Below are positions 1 to 12,640 of a stretch of DNA of 64,000 bases, in pieces. Numbering within the stretch: the stretch's first letter is position 1; every line of letters begins with the position of its first letter. The stretch is from Gonatopus flavifemur. Its lineage: Eukaryota; Arthropoda; Insecta; Hymenoptera; Dryinidae. The stretch is taken from NCBI GenBank assembly GCA_018340375.1, contig JAFFJZ010000003.1:21824001-21888000 (forward strand), given 5' to 3'. Position numbers and translations under genes: made by a program. The notes under the pieces were generated by a model that ran no database searches, was not told the origin of the DNA, and saw only the letters and a program-made list of their open reading frames with translations.

Positions 1-586
1 ACGAATTGAGTTTCGCGGAAAATGCATGCAATGTTAGTATTTAGGCTTCCTTGGTCTTGATTAGTAACGTACAGCTTTATAATGAAAATAATCATATAAC
101 TATTAATAATCATAGTTGGAGTTTGTTCGGAGATCCCGCTGTACACGGTTGATTGATCAAATATAGATCAAAAATTCAGACGTAATATCGAACGATGTCA
201 CACCCCCGTGTGTATAAAAAACATAAAAGCAGATTTTGTAGTATCATCATGTACGATTATCATTTATCGAAAAATTGATCAAAAACACAAGACAAAATCG
301 ATCATTATTACGTCTCTCACAAGCTTAAAATAATGATATACATTTGGATTTAAGAAAAGAAACATTCTCTAGAGATTGGTCACTATCTGCATGCACGTGT
401 ATGTTACTTTCCTGACACACGTTTCACTCATAGTTCACGAACTTTATTATTAACTGCGAATGCGCATATACACACTCACCGATAAGTTGATTTCTCGTCT
501 CTATATATTATATTATGATCATCATTATTTTATGTTGCTCGCGATCTTCCTTTCACTCTCTGTTTCTTCGTTTCTTTCTCATTGAT

Positions 587-587
587 A

Positions 588-614
<27 letters not shown>
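587..614. repeat. (TA)n microsatellite
   Basis: Uninterrupted TA dinucleotide run of about 28 bases, read directly. Confidence 0.95.
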
Positions 615-618
<4 letters not shown>

Positions 619-2646
619 AACAACCAATATATTCACCAAACGCGCACAATGAGAATTATAATTGTTTGTAAAGATTTGCACTGGTTGAAAATGTAAACAC
701 ATTACCGAATGCTTTTCTCGGGGAAGAAGAAAAACAAGTTCTGAAATTTGATTTTGGGTGTATGCAACGGTGATTTGAAAAATGAAATAGAGATTTGTTC
801 GAGGCAAGAGATGGAAGGTAAATTGAAAACATGCTCCGAATATCATATCTCAGACATTGTAAAATTGAATACGTATTGTAAAGTTAGAATTCCAAGATAT
901 CTTGACGAAGATATCTTGTGGTTTTGTCTGAGTAGACAGCATTCAACGTGGAGTACGTTTGTTATTGTCATGTATTGATCTCAAATTTGAATAACGAATC
1001 AATGATCGTGAAGTGGTGATTCCGAAGAGATACCGGTGATATTTCTGGGTTACGGCAATTTAATTTTGTTACATACATAGAATTTATTCAACAGGGCCGT
1101 GACGTTCTAATTATTTTATCAGTGATATTTGAATCGTGGGAATTAAACTTCTAGATAATACTCATAACCTCTGGAAAAATAGCTACAGTCTGGTAGTATA
1201 TTAAGTTATCAGATTAATATTTTCTCAAGATCTTGAACTGACATGCCGAAATCTTAATGAGGAATTTTACTGACACTTGCTCATTAAACTCAAAATACCC
1301 GCATTCCTGGTAAATTTAGAACAGAAATTTGTCAATCAAACGGAATATCTCGAATATAATTTATTGGCACTTCGCCAGACTTCATAACTTACTCTTAGAG
1401 TTCATACAAATGAATAAAATTCATATGTTCCTGACCTTTGATAGAGATTATTCATTATTTTTCCTATCGAATATCAATGAACTACTTTTCCGAATGACCC
1501 TAAACAGAATTATAATATTTTCACGCTACGCGATCAAATGAAATACTCGAAATTCGCAGAATAATGAGAGAAATCGTTGCATATTATTCAATATTTATGA
1601 AATCATAACCGTGCAGGCATAGACATTGGTCCGAGCTTCGAAACCTTATCATATCAATTGAATTAGATTGTATTTACATTAATTTATTTTCATTTCCAAA
1701 TAAGAACAATGTGTACAGTATATCTCAAATATTTGCAAATTTTGTGTATTTTTATCAAAAATTCCTGTTCCATGAGGTCCACTCAAATTTTGAGTTCATA
1801 TCAAATCAACAATATGTTGCTCCAACAGAAAAAGATGTGAAATTCACAATTGAATGTATATTTAATGTGTTCAATATTCACACGAACTTTGAATGGACTT
1901 CCCGAAACACGAGTTTTTAATAAAAGGACTCAAAATTTGGTGCTTCTTATATAAGATGTTTTACGGCAACCGATTCAGAACTGTAGAACAAATTTATCTC
2001 AATCGAACAAAAACGTATAAAGTAAAAGCTGTAATAAGGCACACTGAATAGAATAGACATTTGGTTTTTATTTTTCAGTTATTGTATTTATAGACAATCG
2101 TACTTCAAAATGCCAGGCAGAAACGGCAAAACATTGTTGTCAGGCTTTGAACGGGTTTTGTCACGTGAAATCCGGTCAAAAACTGACAACATTTCTATCC
2201 GATTCCAGAATTAACAAATTAGAAAATCTGCTTCTGTCAAAAAAAGGCGAACATTTGGCTACATGATTTTGATAAATTTTTTGCCCAGTTCTGCCTGGGA
2301 AAGCATTGAAAAATCCACATAACAATCTGTATCGAGTTTATATCATTAATAATTTCGAGTCGCCATGTGGCATTTGCCATCTTGGATTCCAGAAAAAAAC
2401 CAACTTTAAAATCGTGATCATCGGTCTGAAAAATTTCTGAATGGTTTTTTGCGCCGTATTTTAGATTTCATACGTCCTCTTGGTTATAGACGGTGTCGTT
2501 TACATGTGAAAAAGAATCACTGAAACTTCATAATGGCGACCAACTTGATAAAGGAAAATGAAAACATGTTGTATGTGGTATGCAATACACAATTTAGTTA
2601 TATTATTGAATAATTACGTGTATTATCAACCAATAATATTGAAGTA

Positions 2647-2857
2647 CAGGGAGTGTAATGAATCCGTTGCCATTTTTCCGGTAGATCCACGTTGCCAATT
2701 CATTGTGACTGAATTAGGAACATTTTCAAGTGCATAAATATGTGAGGAATAATGATTTGAACATGGAAAAGTGATCATATATGTTTGAAGTTCATTAACG
2801 ATAAATTGCTAACAAAGATCTTTCGAAAAGATGGAAACGGATTTATTACACTCACTG
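2647..2857. mobile_element. Tc1/mariner-type MITE, 211 bp, TA target duplication
   Basis: Imperfect terminal inverted repeats of about 35 bp: the left end begins CAGGGAGTGTAATGAATCCG and the right end, reverse-complemented, begins CAGTGAGTGTAATAAATCCG. Each end is flanked by TA (2645-2646 and 2858-2859). A TA duplication and a CAGTG-like terminus are typical of Tc1/mariner non-autonomous elements. No transposase is encoded. Confidence 0.8.
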
Positions 2858-3229
2858 TACTTTGCATAGAATTATTGTTCACTTCATTTTCTTCGATCTT
2901 CTCAATTGGTTTTTTTAACGCATCAAGTTCCGAAATGAAATTTTTCAACCATTGTATCTTGTGAGAAAAGACTTATAAAAAATTCAGAAATAATCATTTT
3001 CGGTGAAAGTTTGATCGATTTTTCTGAAAAATGCACCTGCAACAATCTATTTAGCGGTTTTCCCAGAATAAAAAACAAAACACGAATTTTCAAACCTTTT
3101 TTTTCTCTTCATTTCAAGTTCTCACATTGAAATCATTCTACAATTCTTGTTATAACCTTAGAAACTACGTCGATTTATTTCCAACTTGAATTCAAGTCTT
3201 CAACAATTGCAAAATTTAATGTGTAAGCA

Positions 3230-3544
3230 TGTTTTTGAACTTTGAATCGTTTGTGAAAACGAAACGAAAATTCAAACTTACGAAACTTTATAAATCATCG
3301 TTATTTATCTTTTCAAATCGACATCTTGGAACTGGAAACATGTTCTTGAAGTTTGAATCGTTCATACAAAAACAAAACGAAAATCAAAACTCGCTACATT
3401 TGATGAATCATCAGTGTTTATCTTGGTCAATTAACTGTTTGAACCTGGAAACATCGTTTAAAGAATATGCTGCGATTGTGTTAGGTCTTTAATAGCTGAG
3501 TATTGCCAATTCGTTTCAATAAACGAGTCAAACTTGAACAGCAT
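3230..3544. repeat. Repeat family R1, copy 1 (two left ends in tandem)
   Basis: Starts with GTTTTTGAACTTTGAATCGT and has a second similar start at about 3341 (GTTCTTGAAGTTTGAATCGT). It ends near 3544 in AAACTTGAACAGCAT, the inverted complement of the start. The same termini occur at 9521-10316 and 54776-54965. The copy may be one element nested in or abutting another of the same family. Open frames on both strands around 3480-3870 overlap its right end and are probably fortuitous. Confidence 0.65.
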
Positions 3545-4859
3545 TGTGAAAACAATCGACATGGCGAATTAAACGCGAAAAAACCCGTGAAACGCCTCGA
3601 GGATTTTTCTTTGAAAAACGATAAACTCTCGGAAAAAATGTTATTGAACAAAAAGTTCTTAGAATTGATCAGAGAGTACCCTGAAATTTTTTCAGAACTT
3701 TTTGATGACTTGAAATCTTCAAAATCGCTAAATTTTGAAATTTTTGAAGATTTTAACGTTTTTTTCCCCGTTGAAGCCGCCATTTTCGTTGTGTACACAT
3801 TGAATTTTGCAATTGTCGAAAACATAAAGTAGAGTATGAAATGAATGGACGCGGTTTCTGTAATCAAAACAAGAATTTCAAAACGATTTTAATGTGAAGA
3901 CATGAAATATAGAAGAAAATAGGTTTCCAAATTCACGTTTTTGTTTTTTGGGAAAAAAACCCTGAATAGATTGAATAGAGGTGCATCTTTCGGAAAAATC
4001 AATACCAGATTTTGAGAGAGCAATCAATTTCACGTTTCAAATTTTTTTATAACTTTTTTTTCAGAAAAATTGAGGCGGGGGTTTATTATTTATTATTCAT
4101 AGATCAATTTCAAGGCTATGTTACATTTGAGAGATTATGTTACATACTGTATTTTGGTGTTCCTTACTCACTGAACTTTTAATCCCATCACCTAATGTTG
4201 GATGTCTGTGTTTCTAATTCAGTGATGTTTTTGCGGATTTTTTGTACGTGTTTACAACCATCTTTCGATCCTCCTTCAGAGTGTATGAATTGTAAAACAC
4301 AACTTCCATAGCAATTCTCGATGCTGGAAATTAGTAAACTGATAATGCCGTAACGAAAGAAAACACCATTCTCGCATATATGGAAGAAACGTCTCAAACC
4401 TTTTACAGATTTCTATTTCAAAAAGAATAACTGAAGAATTGAATAATTTCAATAATGAAGTATCTATTTTCATGTTCGAAATGAAGACAGACAGTGAAGC
4501 ACACCATGTACCATATGTATTGCAACATTTATTGTAAGTGCCCAAACAGAAAGACAGATCCTCATCATCGATAGAACCACTGGCAAGATCAATTTATCTA
4601 ACAATCGTCGAGGAAGGAGTTTTTTCAAGGATATTCAATTATCGGATCAACTAATCTCACTTCGAATTCCAAGAAGGATGGAAGAAGAAAACGAAACCCA
4701 ATCAGAAGAGTGAAGGTACGGCTGCAATTGAAACAAACAAAAAAAAACGAATATGCAAAATCGAAAAGAAGGCACGGAATAAGATGAAAATACAAACAAA
4801 CAGAGTACATAATAATAGCACAAGAAGAACGTTCTTAGAACAATAAAGACATAGAGAAT

Positions 4860-6300
4860 GTCGAATAAAATGCAGCATCATATATATTTGTGTATATATA
4901 CATATACATGCTGATTTGTATATATATACATATATACATATATATATTTAATATTAAAGCACGATAACAACTTGACTCTGAAACTGATTGATTGGTTGCG
5001 CATAGCTTTGCTTTTATTTCTCTCTTTGTCTGTTGCAACTCCTTCAAAATATATAGATAGATAATATATCTATATATGTATATAAATCATCAGCTAGAGA
5101 CAAGGAGAAAAACATATAGGATATATATATGCATACATATATATATATTTATTTATTATATGTATACGTATATGTATTTTTATATATATGTACAACCCTG
5201 CACCCAAACCTTTAATTAAGTGAATCTCGCCTGTGGTAGCTTATTTAGTCTATATAGGGCTCTTTCTGTCCAGTGGTAAAAGCATGAGGTATTTTCGTAC
5301 GTACATAATAATTTGTATGATTCATTAATTATTATTATACATACATATATATGCATATACATATAATATATATATATACGAAACGTATATAAATATATAT
5401 ATGTATATTATCGTAATTATCATTAACTCCCTATTTTTTTTTTCTCCACCCTCTCTTCCTTGTTCCAATCACGTTCGTATTTTTTCGTCTCTCATTTTGC
5501 TTTTTATTTTAATTCTTCTGATCGTTTGATGGAGGTAGAAAAAAAGATTAATATTTTTTTTTTGTTTTCATGTTCATTTCATACGACAATCACACCCAGA
5601 CTAGAAATAATCATCATCACTAGTATTATTTATTTATTTTTTTTTCGTTTTGTTTCACCGTTTCAGAGAATTGCAATTGTTTTTGTATAAGCACCGTATA
5701 CAAATTTTGAATTGTCCCCTCTTGATGAACTCTTCAAGTTTCTTCTTCACCTTTCTCTCGCATTTTCTTTTTTTTCTTTTTTTTTTGTCTTCATTGACAC
5801 ATCATTTTCCTGTCTCTCATTGATTAACCTTTTCTCGTATATCATGAAATGATTATATACATATATACATACTTACGCACGTATATATATGTATATATAT
5901 AGAGACTTGTTTTATTTTTTTTTTTATTAAATATTACTATTACATAATCACGGTAATGCGCCATATATTCACTTTGTTGATGACTGTCTCGTTGACATAA
6001 AGGCCCGTATACCTTGCCTGTGGTTGTGCTTGGTTGTGGTTGGAGCGGTTTTGGGAGAGAATTTTTTACTTGCTTCTTTTTTTAATATTATTACCTTTTT
6101 AATTTGCACGTCTCATGTCGTGGCCTTGGCTTGCCTTCATATGAGATTCACCTTTATCGAATATATATCTACACATATGATTATGTGTAACTATATATTT
6201 ACATTATTTAGAAACGAAACCAAATATATATATTATATATATATATATATCTTAACGTATATATATCCATACGTATCATTCGCAAAGTAGTTGTGTGATA
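4860..6300. repeat. AT-rich simple-repeat zone with TATATG/TACATA runs
   Basis: Many interrupted TA, TATATG and TACATA runs, densest at 4880-4950, 5050-5200, 5330-5410, 5850-5905 and 6220-6260, mixed with T-rich tracts. No coding signal. Short reported frames here consist of Tyr/Ile codons from TA repeats. Confidence 0.85.
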
Positions 6301-6760
6301 CGTATACCTATAAATACGTTTATATTAATCTATATATTCATCATAATATTTTGACACTTGACATTCCGATACACGGCAGACCGTCTTGACATGGCAGTCT
6401 CTCTTTTCCTTTTCTTCTTTTACTTTAACATTTTGTTTCACTTGTTTTTGTTTGTCACACTCGGTCCCTTCTACCGACGAATAGAATTCGAACTTAAGAA
6501 TTCTAATTTTGTAAGAAAACATCGTATTAACGATTCAAATAATAATTTGCAATCGAAGCATCATATCGAGAGGAAAAGAAAGAAAAAACGCAGAAGAAAA
6601 TGAATCGAGGACTTTGAAAGCCCACGTCAAAAAAGTGAGAACAGAAGTGAAGAGTAAAAGCTAGCTTTGTATTGCATTTTTTCCTTCCTCGTATATTTCC
6701 AATTCCTTTCGATTCATACCTCGAATAAATTAATCTTTCTTTTTTTTTCGTTGAACCTAT

Positions 6761-6816
6761 CTTTCTCTTTCTCTCTCTCTCTATTTCTCTCTCTCTCTCT
6801 CTCTCTCTCTTTTCTC
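6761..6816. repeat. (CT)n microsatellite, GAGA-like tract
   Basis: About 55 bases of nearly pure CT. On the other strand this is a GAGA tract, the kind of sequence bound by GAGA factor in insects, but no promoter elements were seen beside it. Confidence 0.9.
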
Positions 6817-9520
6817 GTGTAACGGAAAATGGGCTGCCATGACGGCACGGTGCAACAATAATCTCATGATTATATTCTTTTTATTACAATTATAATTCTT
6901 ATCATTATGATTTTCATTATTATCATCATTATTTTGGAATTGTTTAATTGTCATTGATTAATGTTAATGGTTCGTGGCACGGTGTGTTAGTTGGCGAGAA
7001 AAATGACATGACAATAATTTTTTTCTTGTGGCCAGACGAAGGTTGCTGCATGCTCGGATAAACAAATAAGTATCGCATAATATTTTTTTTATATTATTTT
7101 CTTTTCTAATTTAGTGAATTGGTAACTAATTGATTGGTCAATTTTCGATAGTCGATTATTATATAGGTTTTTCCGATATAAAATTGATGAGAAATCGAAT
7201 GAAATTCAATGACAAAACGGGGAAGTTATTTTGATTCGATGGTGACAACAATCATGGGGCAAAGAGGAAACGCATTAAGACGATTGATGCGGTAAAGAAC
7301 AAAAGAATCGTATTGCTCTGTATGATTGAACACCTTGAATTCGAGACGTAATGAATCTTAGTCTCGGTGAGTAGTCTGTAAATTAGTTATCAGTTGAAGT
7401 ACCGTACTAACGATTAATCATCTTCTCGGAAAATATATCTATCTATCTCTATGTACTCTGTGAGCAATGTGAAAATAAGATACGAAGTTATATACAAGAT
7501 TCATTATCATCATTCGTTTGCGATAGTTTTTCTCATATAATCAAAATTCATATATTTGTTTCAGCGAAATGAGACGTCCGTTTTTATGTTTTTCCTGTAG
7601 AGAGATGAAGAGGTTGTAATGTGGGTTTCCAGTTCTTCAAATCGAAATCGATTATCTCAAGATAATCCCTGGATTTGCGAAAACAGTGATATTTTATCGA
7701 ACTTTATAGTTGTGGATCCGGCGTATGTGCTTTTATTTTTCATTATATAAAATATATCCGGTAAAGGTAGATTTCATTGGACGAATATGCATTCGCATCT
7801 GGTGGGTTTGCAATCAGGTCATCACTTTTGGTTAATAGCTGCCTGCCATTAAGTTGATTGCTGGATTTCATTAGCGAATAGCTCAATTTCTATTGGAAGT
7901 TTCGCGCGAATTATTCGAACCATTTGGAAAGAAAAAAGTAAATGAAAAATATCGTGAATCAATGTGGTAATGAGTGTATGGAAGGTATCAAAATTTCACA
8001 TTGACTTTCAGCTGTTATGGGATTTTATTCCCATGAAAAAGTTGGGGGCAAGAGAAAATATAAGTGTAAAATAAAGCACGTTAATACACGACGGGTTTTG
8101 TACAGGAACAAAGCGATGAAATTTGAAAAAGTATGATGAAAGAAAGTCTTGGGAATTATGCATAAACTAGAATATGTATATACATGTACATTTGGTCCGT
8201 GTATGCAAAGCACATCGCTCGAAGGGACAGCTTTCTATCTTCTAGCCGGGTACTGGACCAAAGGAAACGACAAAATAGGCAAGTAATTGTTTCTGGCACT
8301 AATTAGCACTTGCAGACAACTTTAAAGGGAACAAAAAGTACAATAAATATGTATGTTACACCAATCTATATATCTCATATAGTTGGAATAGTATATTTGA
8401 ATGGTTCTTGAATTTTTGTTTCTAAACATTTGGGAATCGTTGAGGAACGAAATTTGGATCCTTTGAAATGTAACGAGTACTTTCGTCACGAGTACTATGA
8501 TTTTGCATTTAGTGTTGCTTCGTATGTAACGCACTGAATATGTGGAATTGGGGAAATTTATGTTGGATTACATTGATTAATCGTCGTATTTGATATATAT
8601 CGTAGATATTCGTTTTGACAACACGTCCTTTGTGGCAAACGAGCAACCAGAATAAACAACAAAAATTAACGTAGTAGAAAAGCTCACGTTATATTTACTA
8701 ACTTTGCATTTATTTCCTTTGGCTCTTGCAATGACTTATACTCACACGCTCGGATAATTCTTGTATGGCTTTGATCAAAATTATATAAGTATATTACCAT
8801 CACCATATTATTGTGATTTCTGGAACGAATAATTATTTTTAGTGCATGGATTATATCGTTGGGGGACGATTATTATTCGATCTTGATTCAATAAATCTTT
8901 CTCTTATGAGTTACGGAAAGTCCAAATTGTTTAGAATAAATGAGTGATTATATATATGTATAGTGTTTCGCAGTGCATTTTTGATCAATTTTGTTGAGTT
9001 TTGTTTGATGAATCACTGCGAATAACAGTTGCGCGTAGAATTCGGTTGGTGACTCGGCATGTTATGTTTTTATCATCTGATTCGATTAGTACGGAGTATA
9101 CCGTTTTGACTCGAGAAAATGAAAACGAAAAAACAAGATCGTGCGGTGGAGAATTAATTTTTGCGAGGGAAGGATTCTTTTATCATTTGATTACAGTCGT
9201 TCAACGATTTGTGGTTTAATCATAGCAGGAGGTTATTCCTTGTGGATATTGCTAACTTTTTGTGTACGATGTCAAGAAATTATCCTCTCATTCTTTTCAA
9301 TCTTTTATCAACTACACAAGTAAAAGAAATTACTTCACTCCCCGTTATTCGTGTTATATTGAGATTGATATTATTTTCAATACTATTTTGAATGATTGTT
9401 TATTTATTACAATTTGACAGACCAAAAACTGGAGGAGCTGCGCTCGTGGCACGAGTAACGGACGGTTGAAGTCAGTGAATGAAAAGAAAGTGCGTGAAAG
9501 TCATTTACGTTGAGGACATC

Positions 9521-10316
9521 ATGTTCTTGAAGTTTGAATCGTTTATGAAAACGAACCGGAATTTTAAGGGGACATTCCAATGCGAATGTCGGAAAAAAAG
9601 TGTATTTTCGGGATTTTTTTTTCTCGGAAACTATTGAATATAATTGGATAAACTTTTTCGTCCTTTGAAGGTATAAGGAGAGTTGAAGAAAATTTTTTGG
9701 CTGCGGGGATGATTCCGGCCCTCCTAATAATCTGAAACAGAAAATCCAAAAAGTTTTTTAATCTATGTTGTCGCTCCTATCGTCCGTACCTCAATTATTT
9801 TATTTTACCAAAAATCGACAACATGGCGGTGATTCTGGCAGAAGTGTAAAAAAAACAAACACCTTTTTCGCGTCATAAATCGGATGATAGCCATTATAGT
9901 ACTGAATATCGTGTTGAAATTTGAATTCGTTACGATTGGTCGTTTTTGAGACATCATCCCCGAAAGGTAATCCATAAAACTGTTCCAAAACTCGAACGTG
10001 CGCCGTTCGAGCCCCTTCATTGAAGCGTTACAAGACAGAAAACAGCTCAACCGAGTGTAGGATATCAATTTTATGGGTAATAACTATCGAAAAATGCTCC
10101 GAAAAAAATTCGAATTTTCCAACTCATCACATTGGAATGTCCCCTTAAACTCACAAAATCTGATGAACCATCGTTATTTTTCACTTTGAATTAACTCCTT
10201 GGAACTGAAAACATCGTTTAGAGATTGTACTATAAGATTTTTGGTCTCTCACAGCTGAATATTCTATTGTTCGAGAATTAATTTGTTTCAATAAACGATT
10301 TAAGCTTCAGCAACAT
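9521..10316. mobile_element. R1 family MITE, interrupted by a TTAA element
   Basis: The left end begins ATGTTCTTGAAGTTTGAATC and the right end, reverse-complemented, begins ATGTTGCTGAAGCTTAAATC, giving about 35 bp of imperfect terminal repeats. The element is split by the insertion at 9568-10144. Without that insert and one TTAA it is about 215 bp, close to the copy at 54776-54965. The R1 element is therefore older than the insertion. Confidence 0.75.
9568..10144. mobile_element. TTAA-flanked (piggyBac-like) non-autonomous element, 577 bp
   Basis: Perfect 15-bp terminal inverted repeats GGGGACATTCCAATG, flanked on both sides by TTAA (9564-9567 and 10145-10148), the target duplication used by piggyBac-type transposases. 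The insertion is clean inside an R1 repeat. Internal open frames of 60-87 codons on the minus strand match no transposase I recognise. The class is inferred from the TTAA only, because piggyBac ends more often start with CCC. Confidence 0.85.
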
Positions 10317-10605
10317 AAAGACATCTGAATGAGTCAATATAACAGTATAGAGCGCTCAAGATACATATTTCATCATGACTTGGGAGGATTTTTCGGAATA
10401 ATTGACGCAAAATCCAGAGTAAAGTGGTGTGAACTTTCTGGAAGGCATTCAAAAGAACTGCTGGTAAATTTTCCAGAACACACTGCCACTCCAAAGTCGA
10501 GTAGTAAGGCTTATGGTTGAATTTTTGGATACTTTTGATACACTCCGCCGACAAAATTTGTTATTTAAAATTCCGGCGGAAGTTTGCAAAGTTTTGCAGC
10601 GCATA

Positions 10606-10999
10606 CACTGCAAAAAGTACGAAGTGGAAATAACACCGAAAATGTTCCCAAGAATTCCAATTTGGGTTGTGGTGTTGGAATAACTCCACTTAGAGTCGAA
10701 TTGACACAATCCGGTGTTGAACTCGACACCATTTGGGTTCCCGAGTCGAAAAATTTGGACGGTTTTTGTCCTCATGTTTCGTTTTTAGACTGATTTTGTC
10801 CTGATTGTTGGATAATGCGGCCAAAAAACAGGACTTTCTCATGATTTTAGTCTGAATTTCTTCTCCAACGAATGAAAGTGATTGAGGAGAAATTCAGACT
10901 AAAATCATGAAAAAGTACTGCTTTTGAAATATGAGGACAAAAACCGTTCTAATCCCCCAGGTTGGATTCCAATCAACAGCGCTAATTTTCCCCAGTGTG
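10606..10999. mobile_element. Palindromic MITE, about 394 bp
   Basis: The left end TA-CACTGCAAAAAG and the right end CCCCAGTGTG-TA form short terminal repeats with TA on both sides. The inside folds back. About 25 bp around 10839-10866 (TCATGATTTTAGTCTGAATT) is repeated inverted at 10885-10911, and a second pair (GGTTTTTGTCCTCAT and its complement) lies outside it. Similar tttttgtcc/aggacaaaa arms recur near 33.5-33.8 kb. Confidence 0.7.
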
Positions 11000-11339
11000 T
11001 AGATAGCAGAACATGAGTGAATTTTCAGTAACTTGATCTTCTTCCTTGATTTTCAAAGTATTTTTCGTGGATATTTGACGGATATCTGATTTTTGAGATT
11101 CTGTAAAGAGTCTATTTTCGTTCAGCCCCTGTTACAAATATTCTATAAAATCTCATCGACGAATGGGAAAATGAATCAGTTTCAATGAAATTCAATGGTA
11201 TTGAATCAGCAATTCCACCATTCGTAATAGGATTCAATAGAATATTTCTACCAGAGGCCAAAATCCCTCACGATTAACTTTCTATAGACTTCTGACGCAT
11301 TTTTCAAGAAATGTGTCGCAAGAGTTGATCAATTCTCAG

Positions 11340-11720
11340 TGAAAAATCAGGATCTACGAACTTTTGTCACGCGCTGTCCAACGTGTCTACCTAAGTTGTC
11401 CAACTCCACTGCCAGGCGTTTCGTGTCGCTGTCTCGCGCACGACAGACAAAAATAGATTTGTACGGATATAAGAAAAGGTGTGAACGCGGAGTTCCGGCA
11501 CTTCATCGCTTCGTGACTCCCCGATACAGTGCTCCCTGCCGATTAGTCGAATAGGTAGAAAAAAGAATGGTCACGGTCAGAGTGAGGAATCAGGCTGTTG
11601 TTACAACCTCACGAGAGACTCAGTCGTCGCCGAGGCAATTTCTGAGTCAATAAGAGGAAACAAAAACAGTTGAAATACCTTGTGAGCCGGCGGAAGCTAC
11701 CTTCTCCCGTTAGAACCAAT
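11340..11720. other. Locally GC-balanced segment of unknown role
   Basis: This stretch is clearly less AT-rich than its surroundings, with several CpG-containing words (cgcgctg, ctcgcgcacgacag, gtcgtcgccgag). A 71-codon + frame (11339-11554) is open but matches no family I know. It could be an alternative promoter/first exon, an enhancer, or chance. No TATA box or clear initiator was seen. Confidence 0.25.
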
Positions 11721-12484
11721 GATTTATGGCTATTTTACTAGTTATTACCGTTGGATCAACTTCTTTACCATTGAGAAAATACTGTTGATCCCGCATATTG
11801 CCGCTAGATCATCCTAAAATACCATCGCACACTCATTAAGTACACAGTGTCCGTTGAATAAGTAATTTCTGCTAGAGTTCTCGATATGAACATTTTCTAT
11901 TGGATCTCATATACTCAATTGTTTTTTCTCGGTGGAACCTTAAGTTTCATTGTGCAATCATTTAAAATTAAAATATTATAATCACCGTGCTTTTCATATA
12001 ATATATTTAGTTTCAAGGATTTTTCACGTATTACAATACTTTTTTTCATCATGCGCCTGTTTTTGTTGAATGAATTTATGCTATTTACACGCGTTTATTT
12101 TGATTTAATGATCCGTCCCACGTGTTTTCCTAAGCTCAAACGAACCTTTGAATCCGACGAGCCAAAGGTATTATTGGAGACCAATTATTTAATTAGAGGG
12201 AATGAATATCACCAACGCGATAGTTGACAGCAAAACGTCAACGAATGTTTGGTCGTTGTTTGAAAGTCCCAATATCCACCCATATCTCGCTATCCACAGA
12301 CTCACCTCTGAATTCACGGTGACGAAGTTTTTGGCAGAATTCGTCAAAAGTATCTCAAACAGTCAACCATAAATCTCAACCCACTCTGCAGTGACAGTGT
12401 GTTTTGAAAAATCCACCAAATCTCCTGCGCTCCATATTGTTACATTCAGTTGTTGTTCTAAATGTGTTTGTGTACACTGTCAAA

Positions 12485-12640
12485 AATAATTGTGGAATTT
12501 TCCTCCAAAAAATGGTGGCAGCAAAGTTCCTCCACAGATGGGGAATTTTTCACGATGATTCGGTGGACTTTTCCTTCATTTGTGGAGGATTCAAAACCCA
12601 AAAAATAAAATGATTCCTCAAAGTGATGGGAAAAATCCCT
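12485..12640. repeat. Repeat family R2, copy 1
   Basis: Shares TAATTGTGGAATTTTCCTCC and AAAAAATGGTGG with the copies near 20.55 kb and 57.26 kb, followed by similar text to about 12625. Because of this shared DNA, minus-strand translations of all three copies contain the same EEL..HHFL.EN string, which would otherwise look like a conserved peptide. Confidence 0.7.

Noticed and set aside
23..28. Other TGCATG words (for example at 23-28, near 390, 7047, 13414, 47422, 52830, 62889)
   Set aside because: More than 500 bases from any recognised exon, so not counted as splicing sites.
3481..3867. 128-codon minus and 109-codon plus frames over the same bases
   Set aside because: They overlap each other and the end of an R1 repeat, are rich in Lys/Ser/Phe from AT bias, and show no domain.
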